64,000 nt of DNA from Thiotrichaceae bacterium UBA973 (GTDB taxonomy: Bacteria; Pseudomonadota; Gammaproteobacteria; Eutrophobiales; Eutrophobiaceae), in the NCBI GenBank assembly GCA_002292815.1, contig DBBX01000030.1, forward strand, positions 41,376 to 105,375, in the 5' to 3' direction. Positions 17,145 to 26,201 of this stretch are shown here, one piece after another (the stretch's first letter is position 1; every line of letters starts with the position of its first letter). The position numbers were made by a program, and so were the translations under genes. The notes beneath the pieces are model-generated. The model was not told the origin of the DNA, searched no databases, and saw only the letters and a list, made by a program, of their open reading frames with translations.

Positions 17145-17602
17145 GATGACTTTAATCTTTTCTCTTTAAAGAATGTTTGTATTAATGCACGGCATTCATC
17201 TTCCATGATGCCTTTGCCTATTTCAACCTTGTGATTTAATTCTTCTGTTTGTAGTAGATTAAAGATGCTGCCACAGGCGCCAGTTTTTGGATCTGCAGCA
17301 GCGAAAACAAGTTTAGTAAGTCGTGCATGGACAATAGCACCTGCACACATTGCACAGGGTTCGAGTGTGACATACATCGTTGCATCAGGGAGGCGATAGT
17401 TGCCGACATTATTGCCTGCATCACGTAATGCTATTATTTCTGCATGTGCTGTGGGGTCATGAGATGATATCGGTTGATTCCAACCTTCACCAATGATGCG
17501 ATCTTCATAAACGATGACTGCGCCAACGGGAACTTCATCATGTTCTTTTGCTTTTTTCGCTAATTCAAAAGCATGCTGCATCCATTCGACGTCATTATTC
17601 AT
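17141..17602 (-). CDS. tadA: tRNA-specific adenosine deaminase TadA
   Basis: This 153-residue zinc deaminase converts A34 to inosine in tRNA-Arg(ACG). Zinc and catalytic residues are in HAEIIAL (His and the proton-shuttle Glu) and PCAMCAGAIVHARL (two Cys). It lies downstream of guaBA as in many gammaproteobacteria, but an inserted stretch of about 1.5 kb separates it from guaA. The cognate tRNA-Arg(ACG) gene is at 7.9 kb. Confidence 0.95.
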   Translation of the reverse strand: MNNDVEWMQHAFELAKKAKEHDEVPVGAVIVYEDRIIGEGWNQPISSHDPTAHAEIIALRDAGNNVGNYRLPDATMYVTLEPCAMCAGAIVHARLTKLVFAAADPKTGACGSIFNLLQTEELNHKVEIGKGIMEDECRALIQTFFKEKRLKSS

Positions 17603-17607
17603 AATAA

Positions 17608-18258
17608 TTAGCTTTCTTTATACAAGCTTAAACCGCTCGCGCTCTTATCTTCTTCGCTATTATTCGTCTTAATCTTTTTCCCCACTGGGTTAATCGTTGA
17701 TTCGACAATCCATTCTTCATTAAACAACCCCGGTTTTGTTACTACTGTTATATATCTTCCTTTTTTTACTCTATTTAATTCTTGGTATTCATCCTTATTT
17801 AATCTCAGTTGGATGAATTCAGGAGTCTCCCGCCAGTTTTTAATTTTTGCCTGATAAGAATATCTATCGCCAAAGCCTTTATTACCATAACGATATTTTT
17901 TAAATGCCTCTATTACTTTAACGTCAAAGGTTTCATCATCTTGTTGATCAAGCGCACCGTTAATTATATAGCCAGCACTAAATAGAAAATAAGGGATAGC
18001 AAGAAAATTAATGACCAGCCAGTTAGTAACATCGCCTGCCCTGTGAGATTTTAGAAATTTACTTTTAATACCTTTTAAGATCAGAATTAAGCCAACAAAT
18101 ACTGTTAAGACGGTTACTGATAATGAAATGATATTCTCATCAACGATTCTATAATTTTCTATAGAATAGACTAAGAAAAAAGAGCCTAGGACAAAAGCAG
18201 TAATAGCATAAATTTTTAAAAGTACAATCTTTGTATCTATAGATTTATTCTCATCCAC
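17608..18258 (-). CDS. Predicted membrane protein of unknown function
   Basis: A 216-residue protein. Four hydrophobic segments fill roughly residues 12-110, and a soluble C-terminal half follows (YSYQAKIKNWRETPEFIQL..., then a GRYITVVTKPGLFNEEWIVE stretch). The start is GTG with an AAAGGT upstream. I do not recognise the family. The gene stands five bases before tadA and immediately beyond a duplicated guaA 3' end, so it is foreign to the usual guaA-tadA junction and may have arrived with the same events. Confidence 0.65.
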   Translation of the reverse strand: MDENKSIDTKIVLLKIYAITAFVLGSFFLVYSIENYRIVDENIISLSVTVLTVFVGLILILKGIKSKFLKSHRAGDVTNWLVINFLAIPYFLFSAGYIINGALDQQDDETFDVKVIEAFKKYRYGNKGFGDRYSYQAKIKNWRETPEFIQLRLNKDEYQELNRVKKGRYITVVTKPGLFNEEWIVESTINPVGKKIKTNNSEEDKSASGLSLYKES

Positions 18259-18270
18259 GATAGATACCTT

Positions 18271-18369
18271 TTAAAGGGTTAATTGTAATTTCCACTCAAT
18301 CGTGGCTGAAGGCTTGCCTGAAATATCATAAGTTACGCGCGATATGCTATTAATTTTATTAATTATCTT
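18271..18369 (-). pseudogene. guaA: Duplicate remnant of the guaA 3' end
   Basis: Bases 18288-18369 repeat the last codons of guaA. In the guaA frame they read KIINKINSISRVTYDISG then KPSATIEWK, against RIINEVEG-ISRVTYDISG-KPPATIEWE in the intact gene. The frame then runs seven more codons to a TAA at 18271. In the best 57 bp, 47 positions match. The copy begins at the stop codon of the Sel1-repeat gene. Such a displaced 3' end is what an element leaves when it integrates in guaA and brings its own 3' end. Confidence 0.9.
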
Positions 18370-19060
18370 GCCTCCATTCTCTAGCTAATTCCTGAGCTGT
18401 TTCAATTTGTGATAATGTCATATTATTTGAAATATAATTTATATATGTTCTTGATAATTTGCTTCCGTTTTCTAATGCTATTTTAAACCATTTATATGCC
18501 TCAACGTTATCATGGGAGACACCCTGTCCGTTCTTATACATATCACCAAGATTCATTTGTGCTTTTACATCTCCCTGCTCTGCTGCTTCTTTAAACCAAT
18601 GTAGTGCTTGCTCATAATCACGGAGGGTGCCTTGTCCTTTCTTATACATATCACCAAGATTAACTTGTGCCTCAACTAGACCCTGCTCAGCAGCACTTTT
18701 GTACCAGTTAAATGCTTGTTGATAATTTTCTTTAACACTATCTTTATCACGATATTCTCCGTTGATGTACATAATGCCAATATTGTATTGTGCTTGGGCA
18801 ACACCCTGTTCTGCTGCTTTCTTGTACCAGTAAAATGCCTGCTTATAATCCTGAGATACACTTAATCCTGCGTCATACATCATGGCTAGGCTGAACTGTG
18901 CTGACACATCACCTTCTTCTGATAATTTTTCATATAATGAAAATGCCGTAGAATAATCACGAAGCATATATGCTTCGTCAGCATCTAATAGCTCATTTGA
19001 ATTTATGGAATATGAATTTAATAGCAGAACGAAAAATATTATTATTTCAAATTTATTCAT
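18359..19060 (-). CDS. Secreted Sel1-like repeat (SLR) protein
   Basis: A 233-residue protein with a signal peptide (about residues 1-21, FEIIIFFVLLLNSYSINS) followed by about five Sel1/TPR-like repeats of 36 residues, each with an A.QG...AQ..LG.MY..G core. Such repeats form a helical solenoid that binds other proteins, often at the cell envelope. The catalytic role, if any, is unknown. It is the only gene between guaA and the duplicated guaA 3' end, so it looks like the surviving cargo of an inserted element. It is A+T-richer than guaA. Confidence 0.85.
   Translation of the reverse strand: MNKFEIIIFFVLLLNSYSINSNELLDADEAYMLRDYSTAFSLYEKLSEEGDVSAQFSLAMMYDAGLSVSQDYKQAFYWYKKAAEQGVAQAQYNIGIMYINGEYRDKDSVKENYQQAFNWYKSAAEQGLVEAQVNLGDMYKKGQGTLRDYEQALHWFKEAAEQGDVKAQMNLGDMYKNGQGVSHDNVEAYKWFKIALENGSKLSRTYINYISNNMTLSQIETAQELAREWRQDN
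18533..18661. repeat. Internal 108-bp direct repeat in the SLR gene
   Basis: An identical 21-base block starts at 18533 and again at 18641, 108 bp (36 codons) apart, with similar flanks. This marks recent duplication of one Sel1 repeat unit within the gene. Confidence 0.8.
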
Positions 19061-19097
19061 GATTTTATTCTAGTTCATCATGAATATATGAAAAATA

Positions 19098-20672
19098 CTA
19101 TTCCCACTCAATAGTGGCCGGCGGTTTCCCTGAAATGTCATAGGTTACGCGCGAGATGCCTTCGACTTCATTGATAATACGATTGGAGACATGTCCGAGA
19201 AAATCGTACGGAAGGTGCGCCCAATGTGCTGTCATAAAATCTACGGTGACAACAGCACGCAGTGAAACGACATAATCATATTTACGTGCATCCCCCATAA
19301 CACCGACAGATTTAACCGGTAGAAACACGGTAAAGGCCTGACTGACCTCGTCGTATAAATTTTTCGAACGAAGTTCTTCGATGAAGATATTATCTGCAAG
19401 ACGAAGTAGATCAGCATATTCTTTTTTAACTTCACCAAGAATTCTTACACCCAGACCTGGCCCTGGAAACGGATGTCGATAAACCATTTCTTTTGGTAGG
19501 CCGAGCTGCACGCCCAAGCGCCTTACTTCATCTTTGAAGAGTTCGCGTAAGGGCTCGACTAATTGCATTTTCATGGTATCAGGCAGGCCGCCAACATTGT
19601 GATGTGACTTTATGACATGTGCCTTACCACTCTTGGCGCCAGCTGATTCGATAACATCCGGATAGATTGTGCCTTGTGCTAACCATTTCATATCATCGAA
19701 ATCGTTTGAATGCTCTTCAAAGATTTTGATGAATTCACCACCAATGATTTTACGTTTAACTTCCGGGTCTTCGACGCCACTTAGTCCATCGAGAAAACGT
19801 TGCTCGGCATCGACCCGAATAACATTAATACCCATATGTTCGGCAAAGGTTTCCATGACTTGATCACCTTCATTTAAACGTAACAGACCGTTATCAACAA
19901 ACACACAAGTCAATTGATCACCAATCGCTTCATGCAAAAGTGCTGCGACAACAGAAGAGTCAACACCGCCGGATAAGGCTAATAAGACTTTATCTTCACC
20001 AACCTGTTCTTTTACTCTTGCTATACCATCTTCTACAATATTTTCTGTCGTCCATAGTGCATGGCAACCAGCAACTTCGTGTAAGAAACGTTGCAGGATG
20101 GCTTGCCCTTGAGTTGTATGTGTTACTTCCGGATGAAATTGCAAGCCATAAAACTTTCGCGATTCATCCGCGATACCGGCAATGGGTGCATTATCAGTAG
20201 AGGCAATAACTTTGAAGCCTTCCGGTAAGGTATCAACGCGATCGCCATGACTCATCCAAACATCTAATAAACCATGTCCTTCATCATTGACTTCATCTTG
20301 TATGTCTTTCAATAGGTTTGAATGACCGCGTGCTCTGATCTGCGCATATCCAAATTCACGTAACTCGGAATTAGCCACCTTTCCACCCAGTTGTTTGGCC
20401 ATGGTTTGCATGCCGTAACAAATACCCAGTATCGGTATGCCCATATTGAAGACTATCTCAGGTGCTCTTACACCGTTCAGCACAGTCACTGACTCGGGTC
20501 CACCTGATAAAATGATGGCATTGGGTTTGAAATCTTTTATTGCCTGTTCATCCATATCAAAGGCATAGATCTCACTATAGACACCCGCTTCGCGGACGCG
20601 TCTGGCTATAAGTTGTGTGTATTGCGATCCAAAATCCAGGATCAGGATACGTTCGGAATGTATATCAGTCAT
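19098..20672 (-). CDS. guaA: GMP synthase (glutamine-hydrolysing)
   Basis: This 524-residue enzyme makes GMP from XMP, ATP and glutamine. The N-terminal glutamine amidotransferase has the nucleophile in GICYGMQTM and the His-Glu pair in FHPEVTHT. The ATP-pyrophosphatase domain has the PP-loop LALSGGVDSSVVAALL. The C-terminal dimerisation domain ends TIEWE as usual, so the gene is intact. It follows guaB by 30 bp as an operon. Its 3' end is repeated about 800 bp downstream. Confidence 0.98.
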   Translation of the reverse strand: MTDIHSERILILDFGSQYTQLIARRVREAGVYSEIYAFDMDEQAIKDFKPNAIILSGGPESVTVLNGVRAPEIVFNMGIPILGICYGMQTMAKQLGGKVANSELREFGYAQIRARGHSNLLKDIQDEVNDEGHGLLDVWMSHGDRVDTLPEGFKVIASTDNAPIAGIADESRKFYGLQFHPEVTHTTQGQAILQRFLHEVAGCHALWTTENIVEDGIARVKEQVGEDKVLLALSGGVDSSVVAALLHEAIGDQLTCVFVDNGLLRLNEGDQVMETFAEHMGINVIRVDAEQRFLDGLSGVEDPEVKRKIIGGEFIKIFEEHSNDFDDMKWLAQGTIYPDVIESAGAKSGKAHVIKSHHNVGGLPDTMKMQLVEPLRELFKDEVRRLGVQLGLPKEMVYRHPFPGPGLGVRILGEVKKEYADLLRLADNIFIEELRSKNLYDEVSQAFTVFLPVKSVGVMGDARKYDYVVSLRAVVTVDFMTAHWAHLPYDFLGHVSNRIINEVEGISRVTYDISGKPPATIEWE

Positions 20673-20702
20673 GAAATTAGTTATTTTGTGTTTGATTAAA
20701 AA

Positions 20703-22163
20703 TCAGACACGGTAGTTTGGTGGCTCTTTTGTGATGGTGACATCATGCACATGGCTTTCTTTGTAACCCGCATTACTTATACGAGTGAACTTGGCTTTGT
20801 CCCGCAGCTCTTTCAAAGACGAACATCCGGTGTAACCCATTGCGGCACGGATACCACCTGTCATTTGATGAATAATTGCTGCTAATGGTCCTTTGTATGG
20901 GACGCGACCTTCAATGCCCTCTGGAACCAATTTTTCAATTTCATCATTCTCCTGAAAATAGCGATCTGAAGAACCATGTTGTTGCGACATTGCACCTAAT
21001 GATCCCATGCCTCGATAAGATTTATAGGAACGTCCCTGATAAAGCTCGACTTCACCCGGTGCTTCCTCGGTACCGGCAAACATGCCCCCCATCATCGTAC
21101 TATGTGCTCCGGCAGCTAGTGCCTTGGCTATATCTCCTGAATAACGAATACCGCCATCCGATATAAGCGGCACACCTTTACTTTTCAGTGCCTCCGCAAT
21201 ATTAGCTACAGCAGATATCTGCGGCATACCTACGCCACTCACAACTCTCGTGGTACATATCGAACCAGGTCCTATGCCAACTTTTACGGCATCGGCACCG
21301 GCATCGACCAGAGCAAGTGCTGCCTCTGCAGTAGCAATATTACCGCCGATGATCTGTGTCTCTTTGAAGTTTGCTTTTACCCATTTGACCATGTCCAATA
21401 CACCTTTGGAATGCCCATGTGCAGTATCGACCACGATGACATCTACACGTGACTCGACAAGTTGTTCTACTCGCTCCATTGAGGCTTCACCGACTCCAAC
21501 AGCTGCACCAACACGTAAACGCTCGGAAGAATCAATACAGGCAGTGGGATACTCAGATGCCTTTTGCATATCTTTTACTGTAATTAAACCTGCGAGTTGA
21601 AACTTATCGTTTACCACCAGAACTTTTTCAATTCGATGCTTATGCAAGAGAGCACGGACTTCTTCCTTTGTCGCGTTTTCTCGGACGGTTACAAGGTCAT
21701 CCTTCCGCGTCATGATATTACGCACAGGATCATCCGTTTTTATTTCAAAACGTAAATCGCGACTGGTCACAATACCAACCAACTCTTCCCCATCAACCAC
21801 AGGAACACCTGAAATATTTTTTTCACGCGTTAATTCGATAACTTCCTGAATACTGGTATAAGGCCCTACTGTTAATGGCTCTTTAATAACACCACTTTCA
21901 TATTTTTTAACTCGCCTTACATTCTTAGCCTGTAACTCGGGACTCATATTCTTATGAATTATGCCAATACCGCCTTCCTGAGCTAATGCTATTGCGAGTC
22001 CCGATTCAGTCACAGTATCCATGGCAGCGGACACAATAGGCACATTTAAGGTTATTTCCCGTGTTAACAGGGTTTGTAATGAGACTTCGCGCGGTAAGAC
22101 CTCAGAATAATCTGGTATTAGTAAAACATCATCAAAGGTAAGCGCTTCTTCAGCAATAATCAT
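20703..22163 (-). CDS. guaB: IMP dehydrogenase
   Basis: This enzyme of about 486 residues oxidises IMP to XMP with NAD+. The TIM barrel is interrupted by a CBS pair (about residues 95-205). The catalytic loop reads GPGSICTTRVVSGVG with the active Cys, and the flap has the YRGMGSLGAM segment. The start at 22163 gives the family opening MIIAEEALTFDDVLL. A longer reading from a TTG at 22199 falls inside the apparent -10 box and is rejected. It is the first gene of the guaBA operon. Confidence 0.97.
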   Translation of the reverse strand: MIIAEEALTFDDVLLIPDYSEVLPREVSLQTLLTREITLNVPIVSAAMDTVTESGLAIALAQEGGIGIIHKNMSPELQAKNVRRVKKYESGVIKEPLTVGPYTSIQEVIELTREKNISGVPVVDGEELVGIVTSRDLRFEIKTDDPVRNIMTRKDDLVTVRENATKEEVRALLHKHRIEKVLVVNDKFQLAGLITVKDMQKASEYPTACIDSSERLRVGAAVGVGEASMERVEQLVESRVDVIVVDTAHGHSKGVLDMVKWVKANFKETQIIGGNIATAEAALALVDAGADAVKVGIGPGSICTTRVVSGVGMPQISAVANIAEALKSKGVPLISDGGIRYSGDIAKALAAGAHSTMMGGMFAGTEEAPGEVELYQGRSYKSYRGMGSLGAMSQQHGSSDRYFQENDEIEKLVPEGIEGRVPYKGPLAAIIHQMTGGIRAAMGYTGCSSLKELRDKAKFTRISNAGYKESHVHDVTITKEPPNYRV

Positions 22164-22198
22164 GACAGGTCCATATAGTGGATTTGAAATAACCGCCA

Positions 22199-22226
22199 AT
22201 TATAGTCTCTACTCGCCCAACGGCAA
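22199..22226 (-). promoter_or_regulatory. guaBA promoter
   Basis: A perfect -10 TATAAT (22199-22204) and a -35 TTGCCG (22221-22226) are spaced 16 bp apart. Transcription would start near 22190, about 30 bp before the guaB ATG. Confidence 0.6.
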
Positions 22227-22274
22227 ACTGTCTTCTGCTTTGTTTCAGTATTCTTTTCGCTTAACATAAATAAT

Positions 22275-23633
22275 ATGTCTCCAATCAAGAAAAATTCACC
22301 CGATCCAAATGATATCTACACAATAAGTCGTTTAAATCGTGAAGTCCGCCGAGTTCTGGAAGATGTGTTCCCGACGATTTGGGTACATGGGGAAATTTCA
22401 AACCTTGCCAAACCAGCATCAGGCCATCTTTATTTCACTTTAAAAGACAATGCCGCTCAGGTCAGGTGTGCCATGTTCAAAAATCGTCAGTCTGGAATGC
22501 GGTTTGTCCCGAAAAACGGTATTCAGGTGATGGCACGAGCCAATATCGGACTTTATGAAGGTCGCGGTGAATATCAGCTCATAATCGAATCATTAGAACC
22601 CGCCGGGGCTGGTGCACTACAGCTTGCGTTCGACGCATTGAAACAGAAACTCTCATCTGAAGGTCTGTTTGCTGAAGAACACAAAAAGCCACTACCTCTA
22701 TTTCCCGAGAATATTGGCATTATCACCTCGGCAACCGGGGCCGCCGTTCAAGACATCTTGAGCATCCTTAAACGTCGATACCCATACGGCAAGGTAATCA
22801 TTTACCCTGTTCCTGTGCAGGGTGAGGGAGCGGCTATAAAAATAGCTAATGCGATTAAACTCGCTGACCAACGCAAGGAATGTGATGTTTTAATCTTGTC
22901 TCGTGGTGGTGGCTCCCTGGAAGACCTGTGGTCATTCAATGAAGAAATTGTCGCACGTGCAATTTTTGCTACTGACACACCTATCGTCAGCGGCGTAGGT
23001 CATGAGATTGATTTTACCATTGCTGACTTTGTTGCTGACCACAGAGCACCAACACCATCAGCTGCAGCTGAACTAGTCAGTCCTGATGTAAACGAGACTG
23101 TTGCAAAGTTGAAACAACGTGAAGATCAACTGATTCGTTATCAAAATCAAATTATTCATAATCTCCGACGTCATGTTGAATTGTTATCGATACAAGTGCC
23201 TCATCCGAAGCAACGCCTGATAGAATTAATACAACGGACTGATGAATATTCAATGCGAATCAGACATCAAATTGAAAATGAATTATCGAATAGAAAGATA
23301 ATGCTTTCCACATGGTTAAATAAAATCAGCGAATTAAACCCAGTGCATGGGGTTTCCCAACAGATCGAAAAAGTTAAACATATACAATCTCAGCTTGAGC
23401 AATCGATAAAACTAACGCTTGATAAATCTAATAACGACATCTCTAGACTGAATCAAATGTTGAATACTGTTAGCCCTATATCAACATTAGACCGGGGTTA
23501 TGCCATAGTTACGGCTACCAAAACGAATACCATTATTACCGGGGTTAATGATCTAAACAAAGGTGATCAACTTCGAATCAGGTTGTCTGCGGCTGAAATT
23601 GATTCAACTATTGATGATATCCATGAAAATTAA
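22275..23633 (+). CDS. xseA: Exodeoxyribonuclease VII large subunit
   Basis: The 452-residue catalytic subunit of the single-strand-specific nuclease. The N-terminal OB-fold (about residues 15-110) reads VRRVLEDVFPTIWVHGEISN, and the nuclease core has GIITSATGAAVQDIL and SRGGGSLEDLWSFNEE. A long helical stretch follows (about 270-400), then the C-terminal DRGYAIVTA. It is divergent from guaB, as is common. The small subunit xseB is not in the window. Confidence 0.96.
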   Translation: MSPIKKNSPDPNDIYTISRLNREVRRVLEDVFPTIWVHGEISNLAKPASGHLYFTLKDNAAQVRCAMFKNRQSGMRFVPKNGIQVMARANIGLYEGRGEYQLIIESLEPAGAGALQLAFDALKQKLSSEGLFAEEHKKPLPLFPENIGIITSATGAAVQDILSILKRRYPYGKVIIYPVPVQGEGAAIKIANAIKLADQRKECDVLILSRGGGSLEDLWSFNEEIVARAIFATDTPIVSGVGHEIDFTIADFVADHRAPTPSAAAELVSPDVNETVAKLKQREDQLIRYQNQIIHNLRRHVELLSIQVPHPKQRLIELIQRTDEYSMRIRHQIENELSNRKIMLSTWLNKISELNPVHGVSQQIEKVKHIQSQLEQSIKLTLDKSNNDISRLNQMLNTVSPISTLDRGYAIVTATKTNTIITGVNDLNKGDQLRIRLSAAEIDSTIDDIHEN

Positions 23634-24456
23634 ACTCGTTTTATTGGTAATCTTGGTTTATCTATCAGCGCCTTCTTCAGTTAATGCGCTAGAACTTCCT
23701 GCTGAGTCTGCTGTTCCCGGCGGCATTGCTATCATATCGATTCATACACAAAAAAAACCAGAGGCTTATTTCCATGAGCGCAGAGTAATGGTGGTTGGCT
23801 CAAGCGATAATTGGAAAGCCATTGTTGGTATACCCCTCACTGAAAAGACTGGTACACAGACACTCATTGTCAAAGACAATGATCTTAAAACCAATTACCA
23901 ATTTGAAATTCTCAATAAAGAATATGAAACACAATATCTCACCATCAAGAACAAACGCAAAGTTAATCCAAACGAGCAGGATATGTCTCGCATAACTGCA
24001 GAAAAAGAAATCATCTCGAAGGCCAAATCACATTGGCGTGATAACGAAAATGTAGCTCTGCAATTCATTAAGCCAACAGAAGGTCCATATAGCAGCCCGT
24101 TTGGTTTAAAACGTTTTTTTAATAAACAACCAAGAAAACCGCATAGTGGTTTGGATATCGCTGCACCAAAAGGGACACCCATTACCGCACCAGCTGATGG
24201 TATTGTCATTAATACGGGTAATTATTTTTTTAATGGTAATACTATTTTTTTAGATCATGGACAAGGCCTAATAACCATGTATTGCCATCTGGATCACATC
24301 GGCATTAGTGAGGGTTCACAGGTGAAAACTGGTGATGTGATTGGAAGAGTTGGCCTTACTGGTCGCGTTACTGGCGCGCACTTACATTGGAGTGTGATTT
24401 TAAATAATACCACCGTTGATCCACTATTGTTCTTATCAGGGAATGATTCGAACTAG
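23623..24456 (+). CDS. M23 (LytM) family peptidoglycan endopeptidase
   Basis: This protein of about 277 residues has a signal peptide (MKIKLVLLVILVYLSAPSSVNA), a linker domain and a C-terminal M23 domain. Zinc ligands are in HSGLDIAAPKG (His, Asp) and GAHLHWS (HxH), so it should be an active cell-wall hydrolase in the periplasm. The start at 23623 overlaps xseA by 11 bases and gives a clean signal peptide. The longer frame from 23563 does not. Genes of this type commonly follow xseA in gammaproteobacteria. Confidence 0.92.
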   Translation: MKIKLVLLVILVYLSAPSSVNALELPAESAVPGGIAIISIHTQKKPEAYFHERRVMVVGSSDNWKAIVGIPLTEKTGTQTLIVKDNDLKTNYQFEILNKEYETQYLTIKNKRKVNPNEQDMSRITAEKEIISKAKSHWRDNENVALQFIKPTEGPYSSPFGLKRFFNKQPRKPHSGLDIAAPKGTPITAPADGIVINTGNYFFNGNTIFLDHGQGLITMYCHLDHIGISEGSQVKTGDVIGRVGLTGRVTGAHLHWSVILNNTTVDPLLFLSGNDSN

Positions 24457-25208
24457 TATCTAAGCTTGTACCAAAGGATACCAATGTATTCATGCAATGC
24501 TATACGGACATCTAATAATGCATAAGCATTAGGAAAATAATGGTCCACGAAAGAATTGCTCAGATAAGAAGTAAACATAGTAGGCGCTGGGGTAACCTTA
24601 ATGCCCTGTTGCTCAAACATCATTACTGCTCTATACATATGCCATGCATGCGTAACTAAATAGATAGTATCAATATTATTTTGTTTCAATAGCTCTACAG
24701 AATAAATTGCATTTTCTGCTGTATTATGTGACCTCTCCTCTTGCCATTTTACCGGCACATTAAAACTATTTGTCAATGTGTCCGTCATCACTGATGCTTG
24801 AGAAATTTCACTAGAACCAACATATCCTCCAGAAACAAGAATAGGTAAACCAGTTTGCTTGTGCAAAAAAGCGGCATAATGATTCCGTTCTAAGGCCCCT
24901 GCAGTGTCAACTGCTTTGCCAAATTCTTTGGCCATCGAGTGACTGCCAGAGCTGAGTACAACGATAGCTTGCTCTTTATCAACGACTAGAGGTGGTTCTA
25001 ATGCTGGATAACGTTCTAAACTTTGCAACAGCCCATGTGAAAATGGCGGAAAACAAAATAACACCAACGTTAAAGCACCAAAATAGATAAAAAAATAAGA
25101 AGCAGTTTTATATTTTTTGATTAAGCATAGACCTGTTGATATTAAAATAATATTCATCAACGGTGGAAGAATCATCGCCTTAATAACAGCAACAACATAA
25201 AAAATCAT
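24453..25208 (-). CDS. YdcF/ElyC-like DUF218 membrane protein
   Basis: A 251-residue protein with two N-terminal transmembrane segments (about residues 10-28 and 36-56) and a C-terminal DUF218 domain. The domain includes AIVVLSSGSHS, ILVSGGYVGSSE, ERSHNTAENAIYS and VTHAWHMYRAVMMFEQQG. ElyC (YcbC) of E. coli supports envelope integrity and lipid-carrier use, but the activity of the family is not settled. The stop overlaps the end of the convergent M23 gene. Confidence 0.88.
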   Translation of the reverse strand: MIFYVVAVIKAMILPPLMNIILISTGLCLIKKYKTASYFFIYFGALTLVLFCFPPFSHGLLQSLERYPALEPPLVVDKEQAIVVLSSGSHSMAKEFGKAVDTAGALERNHYAAFLHKQTGLPILVSGGYVGSSEISQASVMTDTLTNSFNVPVKWQEERSHNTAENAIYSVELLKQNNIDTIYLVTHAWHMYRAVMMFEQQGIKVTPAPTMFTSYLSNSFVDHYFPNAYALLDVRIALHEYIGILWYKLRY

Positions 25209-25216
25209 AACATAAT

Positions 25217-26182
25217 CTAAGGCGCTAAAGATTTACCTGATGCCTGCAAATCAGCATGGTAAGAGGATCGGACCATGGGTGCACTCGCGACATTATTAAA
25301 ACCCAGACCTTCTGCGTATATTCGTAATTCTTCAAACTCGTCAGGATGCACATAGCGTTCTACTGGTAAATGATAACGGCTGGGTTGCAGATATTGTCCG
25401 ATTGTAATCATATTGCAATCATGATCTTTTAAATCTTTTAAGACTTGTTTGACCTCATCTATTGTTTCTCCCAGACCTAACATTAGTCCGGATTTAGCCG
25501 GCACTGACTTGTTTTGCTGTTTGAATTTTTTAATCAATTCTAATGATGCCGAATAGTCTGCGCCTGGTCTAACTTTAGTATATAAGGCAGGTACTGATTC
25601 AAGGTTGTGATTAAAAACATCGGGTGGTGCTTTCTTTAATATATCAAGAGCAATATCGATCTTGGAGCGAAAATCGGGCACCAATATTTCAATTTTTGTA
25701 TCTGGCGATTCTGTCCTTATCTCATTAATGCAATCCACAAAATGACCAGCGCCACGATCCAGTAGGTCATCCCTGTCTACAGAAGTAATTACAACGTATT
25801 TCAATTGCATTATTTTTATTGCATGAGCCAAATTAGTTGGCTCATCTGGGTCGAGTCCTTTGGGTTTTCCGTGTGCGACATCACAGAATGGACAACGTCG
25901 AGTACAAATATCACCCATAATCATAAATGTAGCTGTGCCGTGTCCAAAGCATTCGCCGATATTGGGACAGGATGCTTCTTCACAAACAGTATGTAATTTA
26001 TGTTTGCGTATCAAAGATTTCAAATCTAATACTTTTTTATCTGTAGGTGCCTTGGCTTTTATCCAAGCCGGTTTCCTTTCCAGTTTACCTTCTACAGGTA
26101 TAATCTTGACCGGATTTTTGTTGGTCTTTAGCTTGCCCCGCTTATCGCGTTCTGGCTGTTTGTGTATATTATCTTGATACAT
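25217..26182 (-). CDS. lipA: Lipoyl synthase
   Basis: A 321-residue radical SAM enzyme that inserts two sulfurs into protein-bound octanoate. The auxiliary cluster cysteines are in CEEASCPNIGEC, the radical SAM cluster in CTRRCPFC, and the C-terminal serine ligand in MVRSSYHAD. An AAAGGA site precedes the ATG. It is the last gene of ybeD-lipB-lipA. Confidence 0.98.
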   Translation of the reverse strand: MYQDNIHKQPERDKRGKLKTNKNPVKIIPVEGKLERKPAWIKAKAPTDKKVLDLKSLIRKHKLHTVCEEASCPNIGECFGHGTATFMIMGDICTRRCPFCDVAHGKPKGLDPDEPTNLAHAIKIMQLKYVVITSVDRDDLLDRGAGHFVDCINEIRTESPDTKIEILVPDFRSKIDIALDILKKAPPDVFNHNLESVPALYTKVRPGADYSASLELIKKFKQQNKSVPAKSGLMLGLGETIDEVKQVLKDLKDHDCNMITIGQYLQPSRYHLPVERYVHPDEFEELRIYAEGLGFNNVASAPMVRSSYHADLQASGKSLAP

Positions 26183-26201
26183 GTGTCATCCTTTGATTCA
26201 C

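Noticed and set aside
22164..22199. N-terminal extension of GuaB from a TTG at 22199
   Set aside because: The extra residues are not conserved, and the TTG lies inside a perfect -10 box, so it would be at or upstream of the transcription start.
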